A DNA stretch of 64,000 nt, taken from NCBI RefSeq assembly GCF_010500895.1, contig NZ_JAAAWO010000008.1, positions 1 through 64,000 on the forward strand, given 5' to 3'. The DNA is from Alteromonas genovensis (GTDB lineage Bacteria > Pseudomonadota > Gammaproteobacteria > Enterobacterales > Alteromonadaceae). Shown here one piece after another: positions 43,801-58,800 of this stretch. How positions within the stretch are numbered: the stretch's first letter is position 1; the number at the start of each line of letters is the position of its first letter. The translations under genes were made by a program, and so were the position numbers. The notes under the pieces are model-generated. The model was given only the letters and a program-made list of their open reading frames with translations. It was not told where the DNA came from and made no database searches.

Positions 43801-46800
43801 TAACCTATTCAGGTTCAGAGCTTGGTGCTGGAGCTACCGTGCAGTTTACCTATACTGCCGAAGTGAAAGCAGGCGCACAGACTGGTTCGTCATTTAATAT
43901 TACTGCACAAGCTACCGGTGATAGCCAAACTGGCGACCAAACGGTTGAGCGTGATTCACAGTCAGAAAGTACAGGTACTACAGCAACCAAAGCCATTGCT
44001 GCTGATAACATCACGTTGATCGACTCTTCTGAAGCCTTTACGAATGATTCAGGCACCCGTGAAGCCGCTATTGGTGAGGTGTTATCTTATTCATTCACCA
44101 CCATTCTTCCTGAGGGACAAACCTTAGAAACAGCGGATGAAAATATTATTGAGGTGGTTTTACCAGCGGGGATGTCTTATCAAACGGGCACCGCTTTAAT
44201 TCGCGGAACATTTGATACAAGCTTTAGCACCTCAAACAATGCGTCGATTACTGCGTCAGATACAACTATTACACCGGTTGTAAGTGGTCAGTCTGTTATC
44301 TTCGACTTGGGTGACATAACAAATAATGACAACGATGCGGGTGATGAAAGTATTACGGTAACCCTTGATGTGCTTACCTTAAACACCAGTAACAATAACC
44401 GTACAAACAATAAAACGGTAACCGGTGAAGTAAATTATCTAAACAACAATAGCGAAAATCAAAGCAACAATGCGACGCAGAATATTCGTATTGCAGAACC
44501 TAATTTAACAACAACAAAAACAGCATCACCATCAACCGTTGATGGTGGCAGTGAGGTAACTTTTACCGTTGCGTTAACTAATACAGGAGGCTCACGAGTT
44601 TCTCGCGCCTACGATTGGTATATTAACGACGATGTACCTGCTCGGTTTAACTCTGTTAGCTTGGTAAGCGCGACGCATTCAAGAGATGCGGGCATCGATG
44701 TATCAGATTGTACAAGTATCAGTGGCAACGAGCTAACGGTTGAGTCGAATGGCTGCCCGGCTAGCAATATTGATTACCTAGAAGCGGGCGAAAGCGTTAC
44801 CGTTGTGTATACCGCTCAGGTCAATTTCGATATTGCGTTTGAAGAAACCGTAACCAATACCGTTTCAACCTCGGCAACGTCTTTGCCTGGTACATCAGGT
44901 ACAGGGAATGCTACCCCAGGCGCAGCCGGTTCAGACAACGGCGAACGTACAGGTAGCGGCGCCAATAACGATTCAGGTCAGAACGTTAACGATATCGCTG
45001 ATTCTGCTATGGCATCAGTTACCGCCAACGCGCCCACGCTTACGTTAACGACTACTGCAGCCGATGCTGCCATTGGAACTGTGGTTGATTTAACCGCAAG
45101 TTTCTCTATACCAACAGGTACGACAGACAACTTTGTTTATACGTTAGATCTTCCTTCAGGCTTAACGTATACCGGCGACGCCATCACCATTTCAACGCCA
45201 GCGTCAGATTTTACCAGCACAAATACACCTAATACCACCCCGGCTCAAGGGACCGATCCGGTCGTGTTAGATTTTGGTACTATCACCAACAGCGCTTCAA
45301 CGTCTCAACAAGTTACCATTGCAGTGCCTGTTGAAGTTGCCAATATCTTAGGTAACCAAGGTGGAACAACGCTTACCAGCACGGGTTCACTTAGCTATCA
45401 AGACGTAAGCACGCCGGCACCTTCTGCGAATGTTGATGTAGATGTTATCGAGCCGAATTTATCTATTACGCAAACCATTATCGCCGGTGCGACCTCTAGT
45501 GATAGTGGCGATACAGTAACGTACCGCACAGTGGTAACCAACACGGGGAATGCAGCAACTGCGTATGCAGTGACCTTTGAAGATGTAATGCCCGCTGAGT
45601 TATTGGGTGGGCCTGACGGCAGCGGTTCTGGTGTTACCTTCTCTGCGATAATGCTAACTAACCCGAGTGACGAGGCAGTATTAACCGGCACCAACACAGT
45701 GCTGTCTGCAAGTGATGTGAGTGAGATAACTACGACCAACACAGGCGATACCTTGTCGATTGCAGCATTCGACCTTCCAGCTCTTGCGAGCGTTACCGTC
45801 GAATACAGCGTTGTAATGGCCAACGAAGCAAGCGCCGGTGAAACGCTGACTAATGCAGTTGAAGCAACCTATAACAGTCAATTAGACGGCAGTGGACGTA
45901 GTGGTGTAGATGGCACAGATGACGATGATGATACTGCGTTAAATAACTATCGTGAAACAGTTAATAGCAATGTAACGGTGGATAACACATTAGCTATTCA
46001 ATCTGCACTTAATACCACACATAGCGATAATGATTTCGCAGTTGGCGAGTCGGTCTCTATTGATGCGCGTATCGATTTAGTGGAAGGCACAATTGGCGGT
46101 GTTTCTATTGTGAATACACTGCCTGCTGACATTCGTTTTGACAGTATTAGTATTAACAGCCCAGCGCAAATCAGCTATGACGGCGCGGCAACGGCTAGTG
46201 TTTCAGGCAACGATGTCACGGTTGATTTTGGCACTGTGAGTAATACCGCAGATGGCGATAGCACCAATGATTTCATCACAGTTACGTTTACCGGTGTTGT
46301 AGAAAACGAAGTAGGTAATTCACAGGGCACAACATTAACGAATAGTGTAAATGCATCAGGCGGCGCCGAAAGTGCCGGACCATCTACCCTAGAGATTGAT
46401 ATCGTTGAGCCAAATTTAGACTCAACAATGACGCTTGATAAAGCCTCGGTATCGTTGGAGGATACCTTTACCCTAACTATTGACGTAGGTCACGCCTCTA
46501 GTTTTGCCGACGCGTTTGAGACCACATTTAATGTATCGGTGCCTGATGGTCTTACTTATGTGGCTGATAGCTTCATGGGGCAAGGTACGATAGATGATAC
46601 GTCGCCTACGCTACTTGTTGTAGATATGGGCAGTATCACGCTGGTTGAAGGCAGCAAGCAAGTGACAATGCAGTTCACTGTAGATAGCGACGCTGACGTG
46701 GGTAATGCACTTTCAATTGGTTTGACCAATGGTGCATATAGCTCAATGAGCGGAGACACTGCTGACGAGCGTGATTATAGTTTTGCTGATTCTATCAATG

Positions 46801-49800
46801 TGACTGGTGATGTTGCTGCCTTCATAGGTGCAACCCAGTCAGTTGTTCTATCAGACGATATCAATGGCAATGGATTTATTGATGCCGGTGATACGGTACT
46901 CGTTACCTCAACGCTGACCAATGAAAGCGATAGTGCCACAGCCACTGACGTTGTATTTGCTCATGGGATTCCTGCAAATACAAACTATGTAACAGGGTCT
47001 GCAACAACGACGAAAGGCACCCTTGATGACAGTGCCGGCATTACGGTAAATGTTGGCGACATGGCATTTGGTGAATCTGAAACCATTTCTTTCGAGTTGC
47101 TTGTTGATGCCAATACGGCAAGTAATACGCTAATTTCAGTGCAGGGCAGTGTGGATTCATCCGACACAGTAGCAGAGCCAACTGACGCAGATGGTAATGA
47201 TGTAAATGGTGACCAGGCAAACACCTTCAGAGTGGGCACACCAGCAAACACAGCAGATTTAGATATTACTCAGCTGGTACGTCTATCAACCGATGCTGAT
47301 ACCAATGATGTCATCAGTCCCAACGACACGTTAACTATTACGTACTTACTTGAAAATAAAGGAAGCCAAGCGCTATCAAATATTGCCCTTAGTGACGCTA
47401 TTCCCACAGGTCTTATTTACGTCGCTAATTCGGCGCAGGTAAGCGGTGGGCATACGGTTAGTGTAATAGGTAGTTCACTAAGCGCCGATTTTATCACGCT
47501 AGCAGCTGGCGCCAGCGAAACGGTTTCTCTTGATGTTACCATCGACTCACCGCTGGTTGATTTCAACGGCAATGCCGCAAACGAGAGCTTCTCGCTACAA
47601 GGTGAGGCAACCAGCGATGAAACCGATACTGTCTATGCTGACAATAACCGTGCAAATAGCGACGGTTTTCAGCCGCTTACGTTCAGTGCATCAACGGGCA
47701 CAGGTACGCCAGAACTAGAAATTATTCAGTACTTTGAACTCGTTAACGATGTAGACGGTGATGGGGTTGTCGACCCAGGTGACAGCGTACGCGTTTACAC
47801 CTTGGCAACCAATCAAGGTTCAGCGACTGCAGAAAACGTGTCGTTTACTCAGCCGGTTAATGCAGGCTTAAGTGTGGTAGCCAATACTGCCGTTACCAGC
47901 CAAGGTGTTGTGGTAAGCGAAGCGCCGCTTGACGTAAACGTGGGCGGAATTGCGCCAAGTGAAACGGTAACCGTTTCTGTGGTGTTAACGCTAGATGCTA
48001 ATGCGGCTGACAACACCGTATTCTCAACGCAAGCTCTGTTCAGTGGTGATAATCTAGGCGCTAACCAATTAAGCGACAACGACAGTAACGCCACTGATGG
48101 CGAGAATGCACTGCTTATTCCGGTTACTTCACAAGCGCAAACCGTGTCTGCGCCAACCTTTGCCCTTACTGATACTAGTGATGGTGGTACATCTGATAAC
48201 AATTTTGTGCAGGGCGAAACACTAACCCTTACACAAACTGTTACAGTACCTAAGGGGACAACAGACGATTTGAGCTTAAGCGTTACGTTACCTGCCAATA
48301 TTTCATTGGTCGCTGGGGCGGGCGAATTAGCTCGTACCTTCAATACCGGCCTCTCTTCAGGCGTGAATCCGGCAAATATTAACAGTACTGCTAGTGGCAC
48401 AGCGGTTAATGTGAACAGCAATATTAGCGTGTCTGACAATACGCTATCGCTTGATTTAGGCAGTATTGTAAATAGCGATAATGACGGTGACACCGAAACC
48501 TATGTGTTCAGTGTTGAACTAGACACCAGTGCAATAGTGCCTAGTGCGGCTACCCAAGATTTAACCATTTCTTCTGCGCTTAGCTACGTTGATGGGGCAG
48601 CTCAGCCTCAGTCAATTAACGCTAACGACGTGGCGGTAATCTTGCTCAACCGTGTACCCGCTGCAAATGACGATAGCTTCACGGTAGATGAAGATACAAC
48701 CAGCAATACGTTAGCGGCCCGCAGCAATGATAGCGACGCAGACAACGGTCAAAGCATCAGTATTACCTCTGTAGCTACGCCAAGTAAAGGCGGCACGGTA
48801 ACCACAGATGGCGCAAACTTAATCTATACACCGGCGGCTGATTTCTTCGGCGCCGAAACCGTGCAATATACCCTTACCGATAGCGCGGGTGGTAGCGACA
48901 CTGCCACTGCAACATTCACGGTCAACAATGTTCAAGATGCACCTGTAGCGCAGGCCGATTCAGCCAATACCACTGAAGACACACAAGTGACAGTGAATGT
49001 ATTGGCAAATGATTCCGATGTGGATGGCGATACACTGTCTATAACGGCGGCTAATTCGGGCAACGGTGCGGTTTCGTTTGCAGGAAGCAATATCACCTTC
49101 ACGCCAGCACAAAACTTTAACGGCCCTGCGCTTGTGTCCTATACCATTACTGATGGAAACGGCAACAGTGATAGTGCGAACCTGACGGTAGATGTACAAG
49201 CGGATAACGATGCACCGGTAGCCGCAAACGATAGTGCAAATACTAACGAAGACACCAACGTAATTGTTGATGTGCTAGCCAACGACAGTGACGTAGATGG
49301 CGATACGCTAAGTGTTACTGCGGTATCGGCAAGTGCAGGGGCGGCGTCTGTAAATGCAAATGGCGACGTACTTTATACGCCACCTGCAGATTTCAATGGC
49401 CCTGTTACACTTAATTACACCGTTTCTGACGGAAATGGCGGAACCGATTCGGCTTCTGTATCGGTGACGGTTAACGCGGTAAATGACGCGCCAGTAGCGA
49501 ACCCTGACTCAGGGACAGCGAACGAAGACACCACCGTAACTATTGATGTGCTGACTAACGACACTGATGTTGACGGCGACACCCTTTCTATTACCGATGC
49601 AACATCGCCAAATGGTTCAGTAACCTTTAGCGGAAATAATATTACCTATACACCTACGGCCGATTTTAACGGCGCAACAACTGTAACTTATACCATCAGT
49701 GACGGTGCAGGTGGCACGGCATCAGGTACGGTGACGATTAATGTTTCTAACATCAACGATGCACCAGTGGCAAGCGATGATTCGGCCACCACTAACGAAG

Positions 49801-52800
49801 ACACGGCGGTAGTTATTAACGTATTGGCTAACGATACCGACATTGATAACGATGCGTTAAGTGTTTCGAGTGTATCGGCAACCAATGGTAGTGCAGTAGT
49901 TAATGGCGGCGGCAATGTGGTGTTTACCCCAGCGGCAGATTACAACGGCAGTGCCACAGTGACCTACACGGTAACAGACGGAAACGGCGGCAGTGACAAT
50001 GCGTCGGTGTCTGTATCTATTGCTGCAGTTAACGACAACCCAATCGCTAATCCAGATACTGCCAGCGTTAATGAAGATGAGTCGGTTAGCATTAATGTAC
50101 TTGCTAACGATACCGATGTTGACGGCGATACCTTAAGTGTAGCTAACGCCTCTGTTACAGCCGGTAGCGTGCAGGTTGTGGGTAATCAGGTGAACTACAC
50201 GCCAGACGCTGACTTCAACGGCAGCGCCACTATTACTTACACCATCGAAGATGGTGCGGGCGGCAGCGCTAACTCAACGGTGGCAGTGACGGTTGTAAAC
50301 GTTAACGATGCCCCCGTTGCGAATAACGACACAGCTAGTGTTGATGAAGACAGCAGCGTTGTGGTTAACGTCATCGCAAACGATACAGATGTAGACAACG
50401 ATACCCTTGAGTTAACCGCGGTTAATGCAAGTACTGGTACGGCAACCATTAATAGTGATGGTAATCTTTTGTATACGCCAGACGCCGACTACAACGGTGC
50501 TGCCACAGTGACGTATACCGTTTCTGACGGAAACAGCGGCTCTGACTCAGCAACAGTGTCAATTACGGTAAACCCGGTAAATGACAATCCGGTAGCTGCT
50601 GCAGATACGGGGAATGTACAGGAAGACGAAACGGTAATTATTAATGCGCTAGCGAACGACAGTGATATTGACGGCGACTCGCTGCAGCTGTCGGCTGCAA
50701 GCAGCAGTCAAGGCACTGCAACCATTACCGGCGATAACACGCTTAGCTTTACGCCAAGTGCCGACTTCAATGGTACAGCCACGATTTCCTATAGTGTATC
50801 TGATGGCGCTGGTGGTAGCGCGTCATCAACAGTCACCGTTACGGTTGCGCCAGTTAACGACGCACCAGTGGCTAACGATGATGCCGAAAAAGTTACCGAA
50901 GATTCGAGCGTCACGCTTTCTGTATTGGAAAATGATACCGATGTAGACAATGACACGCTGAGCGTGACTTCTGCTAGTGCGTCTGAGGGTACTATTACAG
51001 TTAATGCTAATAACAGTGTGACGTATACACCACCTGCTGATTTTGATGGGGCGGCAACGGCCACCTACACTATTTCAGATGGCAATGGTGGAACGGCAAC
51101 AGCCAGTATTAGCTTTACTGTAGAAGGCGTGAACGATGCTCCTATCGCTTTGGATGACACCGCGGTTGTTGATGAAGACGCTTCAGTAACAGTAGCTGTT
51201 CTCGCCAATGACTCTGATATTGATGAAGATGTACTTTCGGTCTCGGCAGCCTCATCAGCACAGGGTAGCGCAGTGATCACGGCAGATAGCCAAGTTACTT
51301 TCTCGCCGAATGCTGATTTTAATGGCGAAGCGACAGTGTCATATACGGTAAGCGATGGCAATGGTGCCACTGATACAGCCACGATTACTGTTACCGTTAA
51401 CCCGGTTAATGATACACCGGTAACGGTGGATGATACGGCCGCCGTCGAGGAAGATGGCTCTGTTGTTACCGACGTGCTCGCGAACGACTCAGACATTGAC
51501 GAAGACGTGCTGACTATTTCAGACGTAACCGTTGACGAAGGTTCAGTGACTATTCAAGGCGGCCAAGTAAGCTACACACCAGATGAGAACTTTAACGGTA
51601 CAGCAACTATTACCTATACGGTTTCTGATGGCAACGGAGCAACAGCAACAGGTACGCTTGTTGTAACGGTTAGCGCTGTTAACGATGCACCTACTCTTAC
51701 TGATTTCACTGCGGCAACGAATCAGAATGAAGCGTTAACCATCGATGTTATCGCAAACGTTGAAGATGTAGATACAGAAGATACACATACTATCGTAAGC
51801 GCCACATCGTCGGACGGCACGGTTGAAGTCGTTGACGGCAAACTTGTTTATACGCCGTCTGAAGATTACTCCGGTGAAGTAACCATCGACGTCTGTATTC
51901 AAGATGCCGAGGGCGAAGAGGCTTGTGCGCGTATTACCGTTACCGTGGTATATACAAATATTGGTCCAGTAGTTGAAGATCTTGAATTCACCATTCAAGA
52001 AGGGGATAGCCTACCTTTCACACTAACGGGCACCGACGCAGACGAAGACGTGTTAACGTTTGAACTGGTGACGTTGCCAACCGGTGAAGTGTTAGGCTCT
52101 GCCCCTTCTTTACTGTATGTCACCCCAGAAAATTACAACGGTACGGTATTGTTCAGCTACAAAGCCAACGACGGTCAAGAAGACTCGAATACCGCCAATA
52201 TCACAGTAAATGTGGTGGCCGTGAACGATGCGCCTGTGGCCTTTGTCGATTCAGCTTCTACATTAGATGACGCAGCTGTAGAAATTGACGTACTAAGCAA
52301 CGACTTCGACGTTGACGGCGATGCGTTGTCAATTCTTGGAGCAGCAACTGATAGTGGCAGTGTTGAAGTTAAAAGTGGGGTACTTGTCTTTACCCCTGCA
52401 CTTGGAACACAAGGCGATGTTCAAATTACTTATACTATTACCGATGTAAGTGGTGCAACATCGCAAGCGAATGTAATAGTTACCGTTACTGCCTCTGAGC
52501 AAACCGCTCAAACTTTCCCAGTAGTTGAAGCGCCGGCTGATATTGAGGTTGATGCAACAGGTTATTTAACGGAAGTCGTTATTGGTAATGCTACAGCTGT
52601 AGACACGAATGGTAACGCAATACCTGTAACCTTATTGAACGGACAAACTCGTTTCACTCCAGGGCTGCATACCGTTTACTGGCAGGCAACTGATGGCGAA
52701 GGCAATACGACAACGGTTAGTCAAACTATCCGCGTAAATCCTCAAGTGTCCTTAAGTGAAAATATGGTTGTCACTGAAGGTGGTGCGGCAAGCTTTGATG

Positions 52801-55800
52801 TACTGTTAAGCGGTGATGCACCTAGTTACCCAGTAACAGTGAGCTATACCGTTTCAGGTACTTCAGATGCTAACGATCACGACTTGATCACTGGCGCTAT
52901 CACTATTGAAAGTGGCACACAGGTAACCGTTAAATTCAATGTAATTCCAGACACAATTGCTGATGACGGTGAAACGGTAGTTGTGACGTTAGATACCAAC
53001 GCGAATATCGGAGAAAAAGCGTCTCATACTACGACAATAACAGAAGCACCAGTAGCTCCGTTTGTAGCGCTGTCAGCTGAGCAAGCTAACACTGCATCGC
53101 TCACAGTGGGCCAAAATGATGGCTTTGTTGATGTGTTAGCGGCGATCAGTCACACCAATCCGGCAGCTGACTTTATCTACGACTGGAGTAATTCATCACC
53201 AGAGCTTACTAATGTTTCAAGTGATGATGGCGTATTTACATTCGACCCTGCTTTAGTAGCGCCAGGTGTTTATGCGGTGACGGTACTAGTAGCAGACAGT
53301 GAAAATCCAATGCTTGTTACTTCACGCACAATTTACATTGAGGTGGTAGAAACCTTGCCTGAGCTGACCGGTGCTGACACTGACGGTGACGGCCTGCCGG
53401 ATAATATTGAAGGCACGGGTGATGCCGACTTAGATGGTGTACCTAATTACTTAGACAGCATCGCGCTATGTTCGCTTGCGCCAGAAGTTGCAGGAGAAAG
53501 CGCGCAATATCTTGTTGAAACAAACGCTGGTGCATGTGTAAGCGCGGGTGAATACACCCGTGGCACTTCAAATGCTGGCGTATTGCTACTTGCTGACGAC
53601 AGCGTAGTAACAAACCGCATTCCGACAGACACGGAAGCGAACAACGTCGGTGGGTTGTTTAACTTTGACGTCGTGAGTAATCAGTCTAATCAAACACAAT
53701 TCGATGTTGTTATTCCGCAGCGTAATGCTGTACCAGAGGACGCATTTATACGCACTTGGACTGCTGAACTAGGTTGGTTTGATGTCATTGCAGACGGCGA
53801 CGCAGTAATTTACTCAGCGCCAGGCGCGCCAGGCTTTTGCCCTAACGTTAATAGTAACACTTGGCAAGAAGGCCTTGTTGCAGGTAGCTGGTGCGTGAAG
53901 CTGACCCTAACGGATGGCGGAAGTTACGATGCTGACGCTACAGCCAATGGAGCGGTTAGCTTTGTTGGTGGAGTAGGCACATTTGTTAACGGCAATACAC
54001 TTCCTGACGTTCAAGACGATCAGCTGGCTATTAAGCTTAACGAAGCGGTAGAGGTTGACGTGCTAGCCAATGACACAGATGCAGATGGCGATGCACTTAC
54101 GCTTACCTCAGTATCGGCTGATTTTGGAACGGCGACTATTGTCGATGGATTAGTGTCATACACGCCACCTGAAGGTTTCGTAGGCACAGTGACGGTTACT
54201 TATACCGTGTCAGACGGTATGGGCGGCACGGTAACGGGTACCTTGGTGCTAACCGTTGCCGAGAACAATATCCCTGTTGCAAATGATGACAGCTTTACGT
54301 CTCAAGAAGACGAGTCGGTAACCTTGGATGTGTTGTTAAACGATACTGATGAAGACGGTGATACGTTAACCATTATTGAAGTAACAGCCTCAACCGGCAA
54401 TGTAATTTTACTGCCAAGCGGTGAGTTAAGCTATCAAGCACCTGCTAACTTTAACGGTGTGGTCACTATCGACTACACCATTTCAGATGGTCATGGTGGA
54501 ACTGATACAGCGCAGGTAACCCTAACTATCGCTGCGGTGAACGATGCCCCTGTTGCAGTTGATGACACTGCGAGTGTTACCGAAGATGGCAGTGTTACAG
54601 TAACCGTACTAACAAACGATAGCGACATCGACGGCGATGTACTAACGGTAGCAATGGCAAGTACCGACAACGGCACTGTGGTTATTAATACCGGCACTAC
54701 GGTTACCTATACGCCTGAGGCCAATGCCAATGGTGAAGCAACTTTCACCTACACTATCAGTGATGGCTTCGGGGGGACTGACACCGCGACGGTAACGATG
54801 GTCATTGTTGCCATTAATGACGCGCCAGTAGCAAATAACGACCAAGCTAATGTAAGTGAAGACAGCAGTGTAATTATTAATGCACTTGCCAATGACGCTG
54901 ACATTGACGGCGATACGTTGATCATCACGGATGCAACGGCTAATTCGGGCACGGTAACCATAGGCAGTGAAGGCAACATTGTTTACACGCCGCTACCTAA
55001 CTTTGTTGGAACGGCGATCATCACCTACACCATTTCAGATGGGAATGGCGGTGAAGCGACTGCGCAAATTACGGTGACGGTTGAAAATGTAAATGATGCT
55101 CCGACTCTTGAAGGTGCGGAAGTATCTACTAACCAAGACACGCCGCTCAGCATCAGTGTGTTAAATGACGCCACTGATATTGACGGCGATACGTTAACTA
55201 TTGCTAGCGCCGAAGCCACAAACGGCACCGTAGAAATCGTCAATGGCGTTGTAACATTTACGCCTGCAGATGGTTTCCACGGCACGGCCACCATTACGGT
55301 ATGCGTAGCAGACCCGTCGGGCGCGCAAGCGTGTGCGACCTACACGGTAACGGTAATCGACACTAACGATGCCCCTGTTGTGTTGAACCTAACCTTCACG
55401 ATGGAAGAAGATGCGACTCTGCCCATACAGCTTCAGGGTAGTGACGCAGACGGCGATGCGCTAACCTACCAGCTGGTAACATCACCAGACGGTGAGCTTG
55501 TTGGTCGTTTACCTAATGTGTTGTACGCGCCGGACGCGGACTTTAGCGGCACAACTACATTTACCTTTACAGCAAATGACGGTGAAGAAACTTCTAATGT
55601 AGGCACGGTGACCATCAACGTAAATCCAGTGAACGACCCGCCGGTTGCCCGGGATGATGCAACCAGCTTGGGGAACTACAATCCTGCAGAAATTGATGTA
55701 CTAGCCAACGATTCCGATGCAGACGGGGATACGCTTCGTATTATTGGTGCGCGCGTTGAGTTAGGTGATGTTTCTTGGTCAGACGATTCGCTTACCTATA

Positions 55801-58800
55801 CACCACTTGAAGGCTTCGTAGGTGAAATCGTTATCGACTACACCATCACCGACCCTCAAGGCGAGGTAGCTCAGGCATCGGTACTGGTAGATGTAATGCC
55901 AGATGACTTGGCCGATCGCCCGGTTATTGAAGTGCCAGAAGACGTGTTCGTAGATGCCAATGCGCTATTTACCAAAATTGACCTTGGCGTAGCCTCGGCG
56001 GTCGACAAATTTGGCAATCCGTTACCTGTGTCATTGGTTGATGGGCTAATCTTCTATGAGCCGGGTAATAACACGGCTTACTGGCAAGCGACTGACGATG
56101 ACGGCTTGACCTCTGTGGCAAGTCAGGCCGTACGCGTACGTCCTTTGGTTTCCATTACCAAAGATCAAGTTGTACTGGAAGGCCACGAAGTAGAATTTGG
56201 TATTCACTTAAACGGCACGTCACCGGTTTATCCGCTAGAAATTCCATTTACGGTAAGCGGTACGGCAGACAGCGGCGATCATGACTTAGTCGATGGCATT
56301 ATTGTGATGGAGTCGGGTAGTGATAAAACGGTGAGCTTCAATGTTTTCCCTGATGCGGATATAGAAGGGACTGAAACCATTATTATCGAGCTGTCAGATG
56401 TGTTGAACATAGGTAACAAATACATTCATGAAATAACTATCCGTGAAGATAACGTGAACCCAGATGTTGACCTGTTTACCGAGCAGGACGGCGAGTCAAG
56501 AATTCTGGTTATTCCTAGAGGCTCTGACGTGTTGGTAACCTCTCGAGTTGACCACCCAGACCCAACCAACGAGTACGAGTTTGTGTGGACATCACTGGAT
56601 GCAGATATTGCAGATAGCGATAACGTGAATGACACCTTTACGTTTGACCCAAGTGGTCTAGAGGTTGGTGTTTACCGAATCCGTGCAACGGTCACCGACG
56701 CAGATGACACGGCCTTCACAGACTCGGATACTTTGTATATTCAAGTAGTGGATGCACTACCATCGCTTACTGAACTTGATAGTGATGGTGACGGTGTGCC
56801 GGATATTGTGGATGGTCTTGCCGATAGCGATAGAGACGGTATTTTAGATTACCTAGATCCAACGCCTGAATGTAATGTGCTTCCGCAAGAAGTGGCGTTT
56901 GTTGACGGCTACATGGTAGAAGGAGACCCAGGTGTTTGCTTGCGCTTAGGTAACTTCTCTGTAAGTAGCGAGCTCGGTGGCGCGAAAATCATAGATGGTG
57001 ATATTGCGGGCGATGATAATATCGTCCCTGACCCAGAAGCGACAAACATTGGCGGCATTTTCGATTTCATCGCCTATGGTTTACCTGAAGCGGGTCAAAC
57101 GCTAAATATTGTTATGCCACAGCTTAAGCCAATTCCTGCGAATGCGGTCTATCGTAAGTTCACCCCTGAAAACGGTTGGGTAACGTTTACGGAAAACGCA
57201 AACAACCGTTTATGGTCAGTTCAAGGTGAGCCGGGCTACTGTCCTCCGCCGGGCGGCGACTACTGGACCGAAGGGCTAACCGAAGGGCACTGGTGTGTGC
57301 AGCTCGAAATTCTAGATGGTGGCGTTGATGATGACGACGGTTTGGTGAACGGTACGATTGTTGATCCAGGTGGTGTAAGCGTATTGTTCAACGGCAATAC
57401 TCAGCCGGTGGCTACCGATGATGCCGTGACTATCATTGTCGATGAGTCTGTAACTATTGATGCCTTAAACAATGATTCAGATCCTGACGGTGACGACTTG
57501 CGCATTACATCAGCGACAACGACCTTTGGCACTGTTGAGGTCATTGGCGATACCATCGACTACACACCGCCACTTGGCTTTATCGGTGAGGTGATAGTTA
57601 ACTATGGTATCAGTGATGGTAATGGAGGTTCAGACTTAGGTGCAATTACGGTAACTATTATTGGCAATAATCCTCCCGAGGCCGTCGATGATGCCGTATC
57701 AATTGATGTGGACCAATCTGTAACAGTAGATGTGCTTGCCAATGACTTTGATGAAGACGGCGACAGCATTCGTGTGGTAAGTGCTGAGGCGTCTATAGGT
57801 AGCGTGTCAGTTAATCCTGACAATACGCTGATCTTTACGCCGCCTGCAGCATTTACAGGTAATGCAGTAGTAACTTATGTTATTGAAGATACGCAAGGTG
57901 GCATGAGTGAAGGCAGGCTAACCATTACCGTCGAGCCAGTGACGGTCAGAATTGAAAACTCTGGCGGCGGTGGGGGCAGCATGAATGCTGCACTATTGAT
58001 ATTACTTGCATTTGTAATGATACTGCGCCGCTTAAGCGGCGCAGAGAAAGGGAGTATAAGCGTGAGAGTAAAAACCATGAATAGAACATTGATAGGCGGG
58101 CTAGCAAGCTTAGTGATTATAGGTGCAATGTTCTCTTCTCCAATAATGGCACAGCAAGAAGAGCAAGACGTATTTCCTGTTCTCGCTGGTAAAACGCAGT
58201 GCCTGTCTAAAGACGATGCAATGCGGCTTTCACAAGAACATGAGAAATGTGTAGCCAAGCACTTTTTTGTGAGTGCAAGTTGGGGAACAGCGTCAGGTGA
58301 TTTTAAAGAAAGCGACGTTCAGCAGGAAGCGGCCAATCTTGGATTTGATGTATTCGACATTAATATCGACGATACGCGAGGAGCATGGAAAGCGGTAATT
58401 GGCACAAACCTCACTGAAAATAGTTTTATTCAAGCAGGATATACAGATTTAGGCGATGTTTCGGCCGCCTTTTCAACGACGACCAATGAACCAGCACGTT
58501 TTTTTAGCGATACCTCTGAAATTCGTCCGACTTCGGTAGACGGTTTTACTTTAAGCGTGGCATACCAGTTTTTGCGAAAAGAAGACTGGTTTTTACATGC
58601 TCATATTGGTTTGTTTTTTTGGCAGGGTGATTATAATTCACTCGATGTGTTTGAAAATGAAGTATTGCCCGAAGTTGCAGATGATGATGGCACCGACTTG
58701 TTCTACGGTGTAGGGGCAAACTATCGGGTGCAAAACAACTGGGCTGTCACTATTGAGTACGAACGCTACGACATTGATGACAACCCGACTGATCTTCTCT

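Noticed and set aside
43082-58258. Many long minus-strand frames opposite the adhesin
   Set aside because: They mirror the biased codon use (gat, gac, gta, aca) of the repeat-rich gene and encode Ser/Val/Thr/Leu-rich text without domains.
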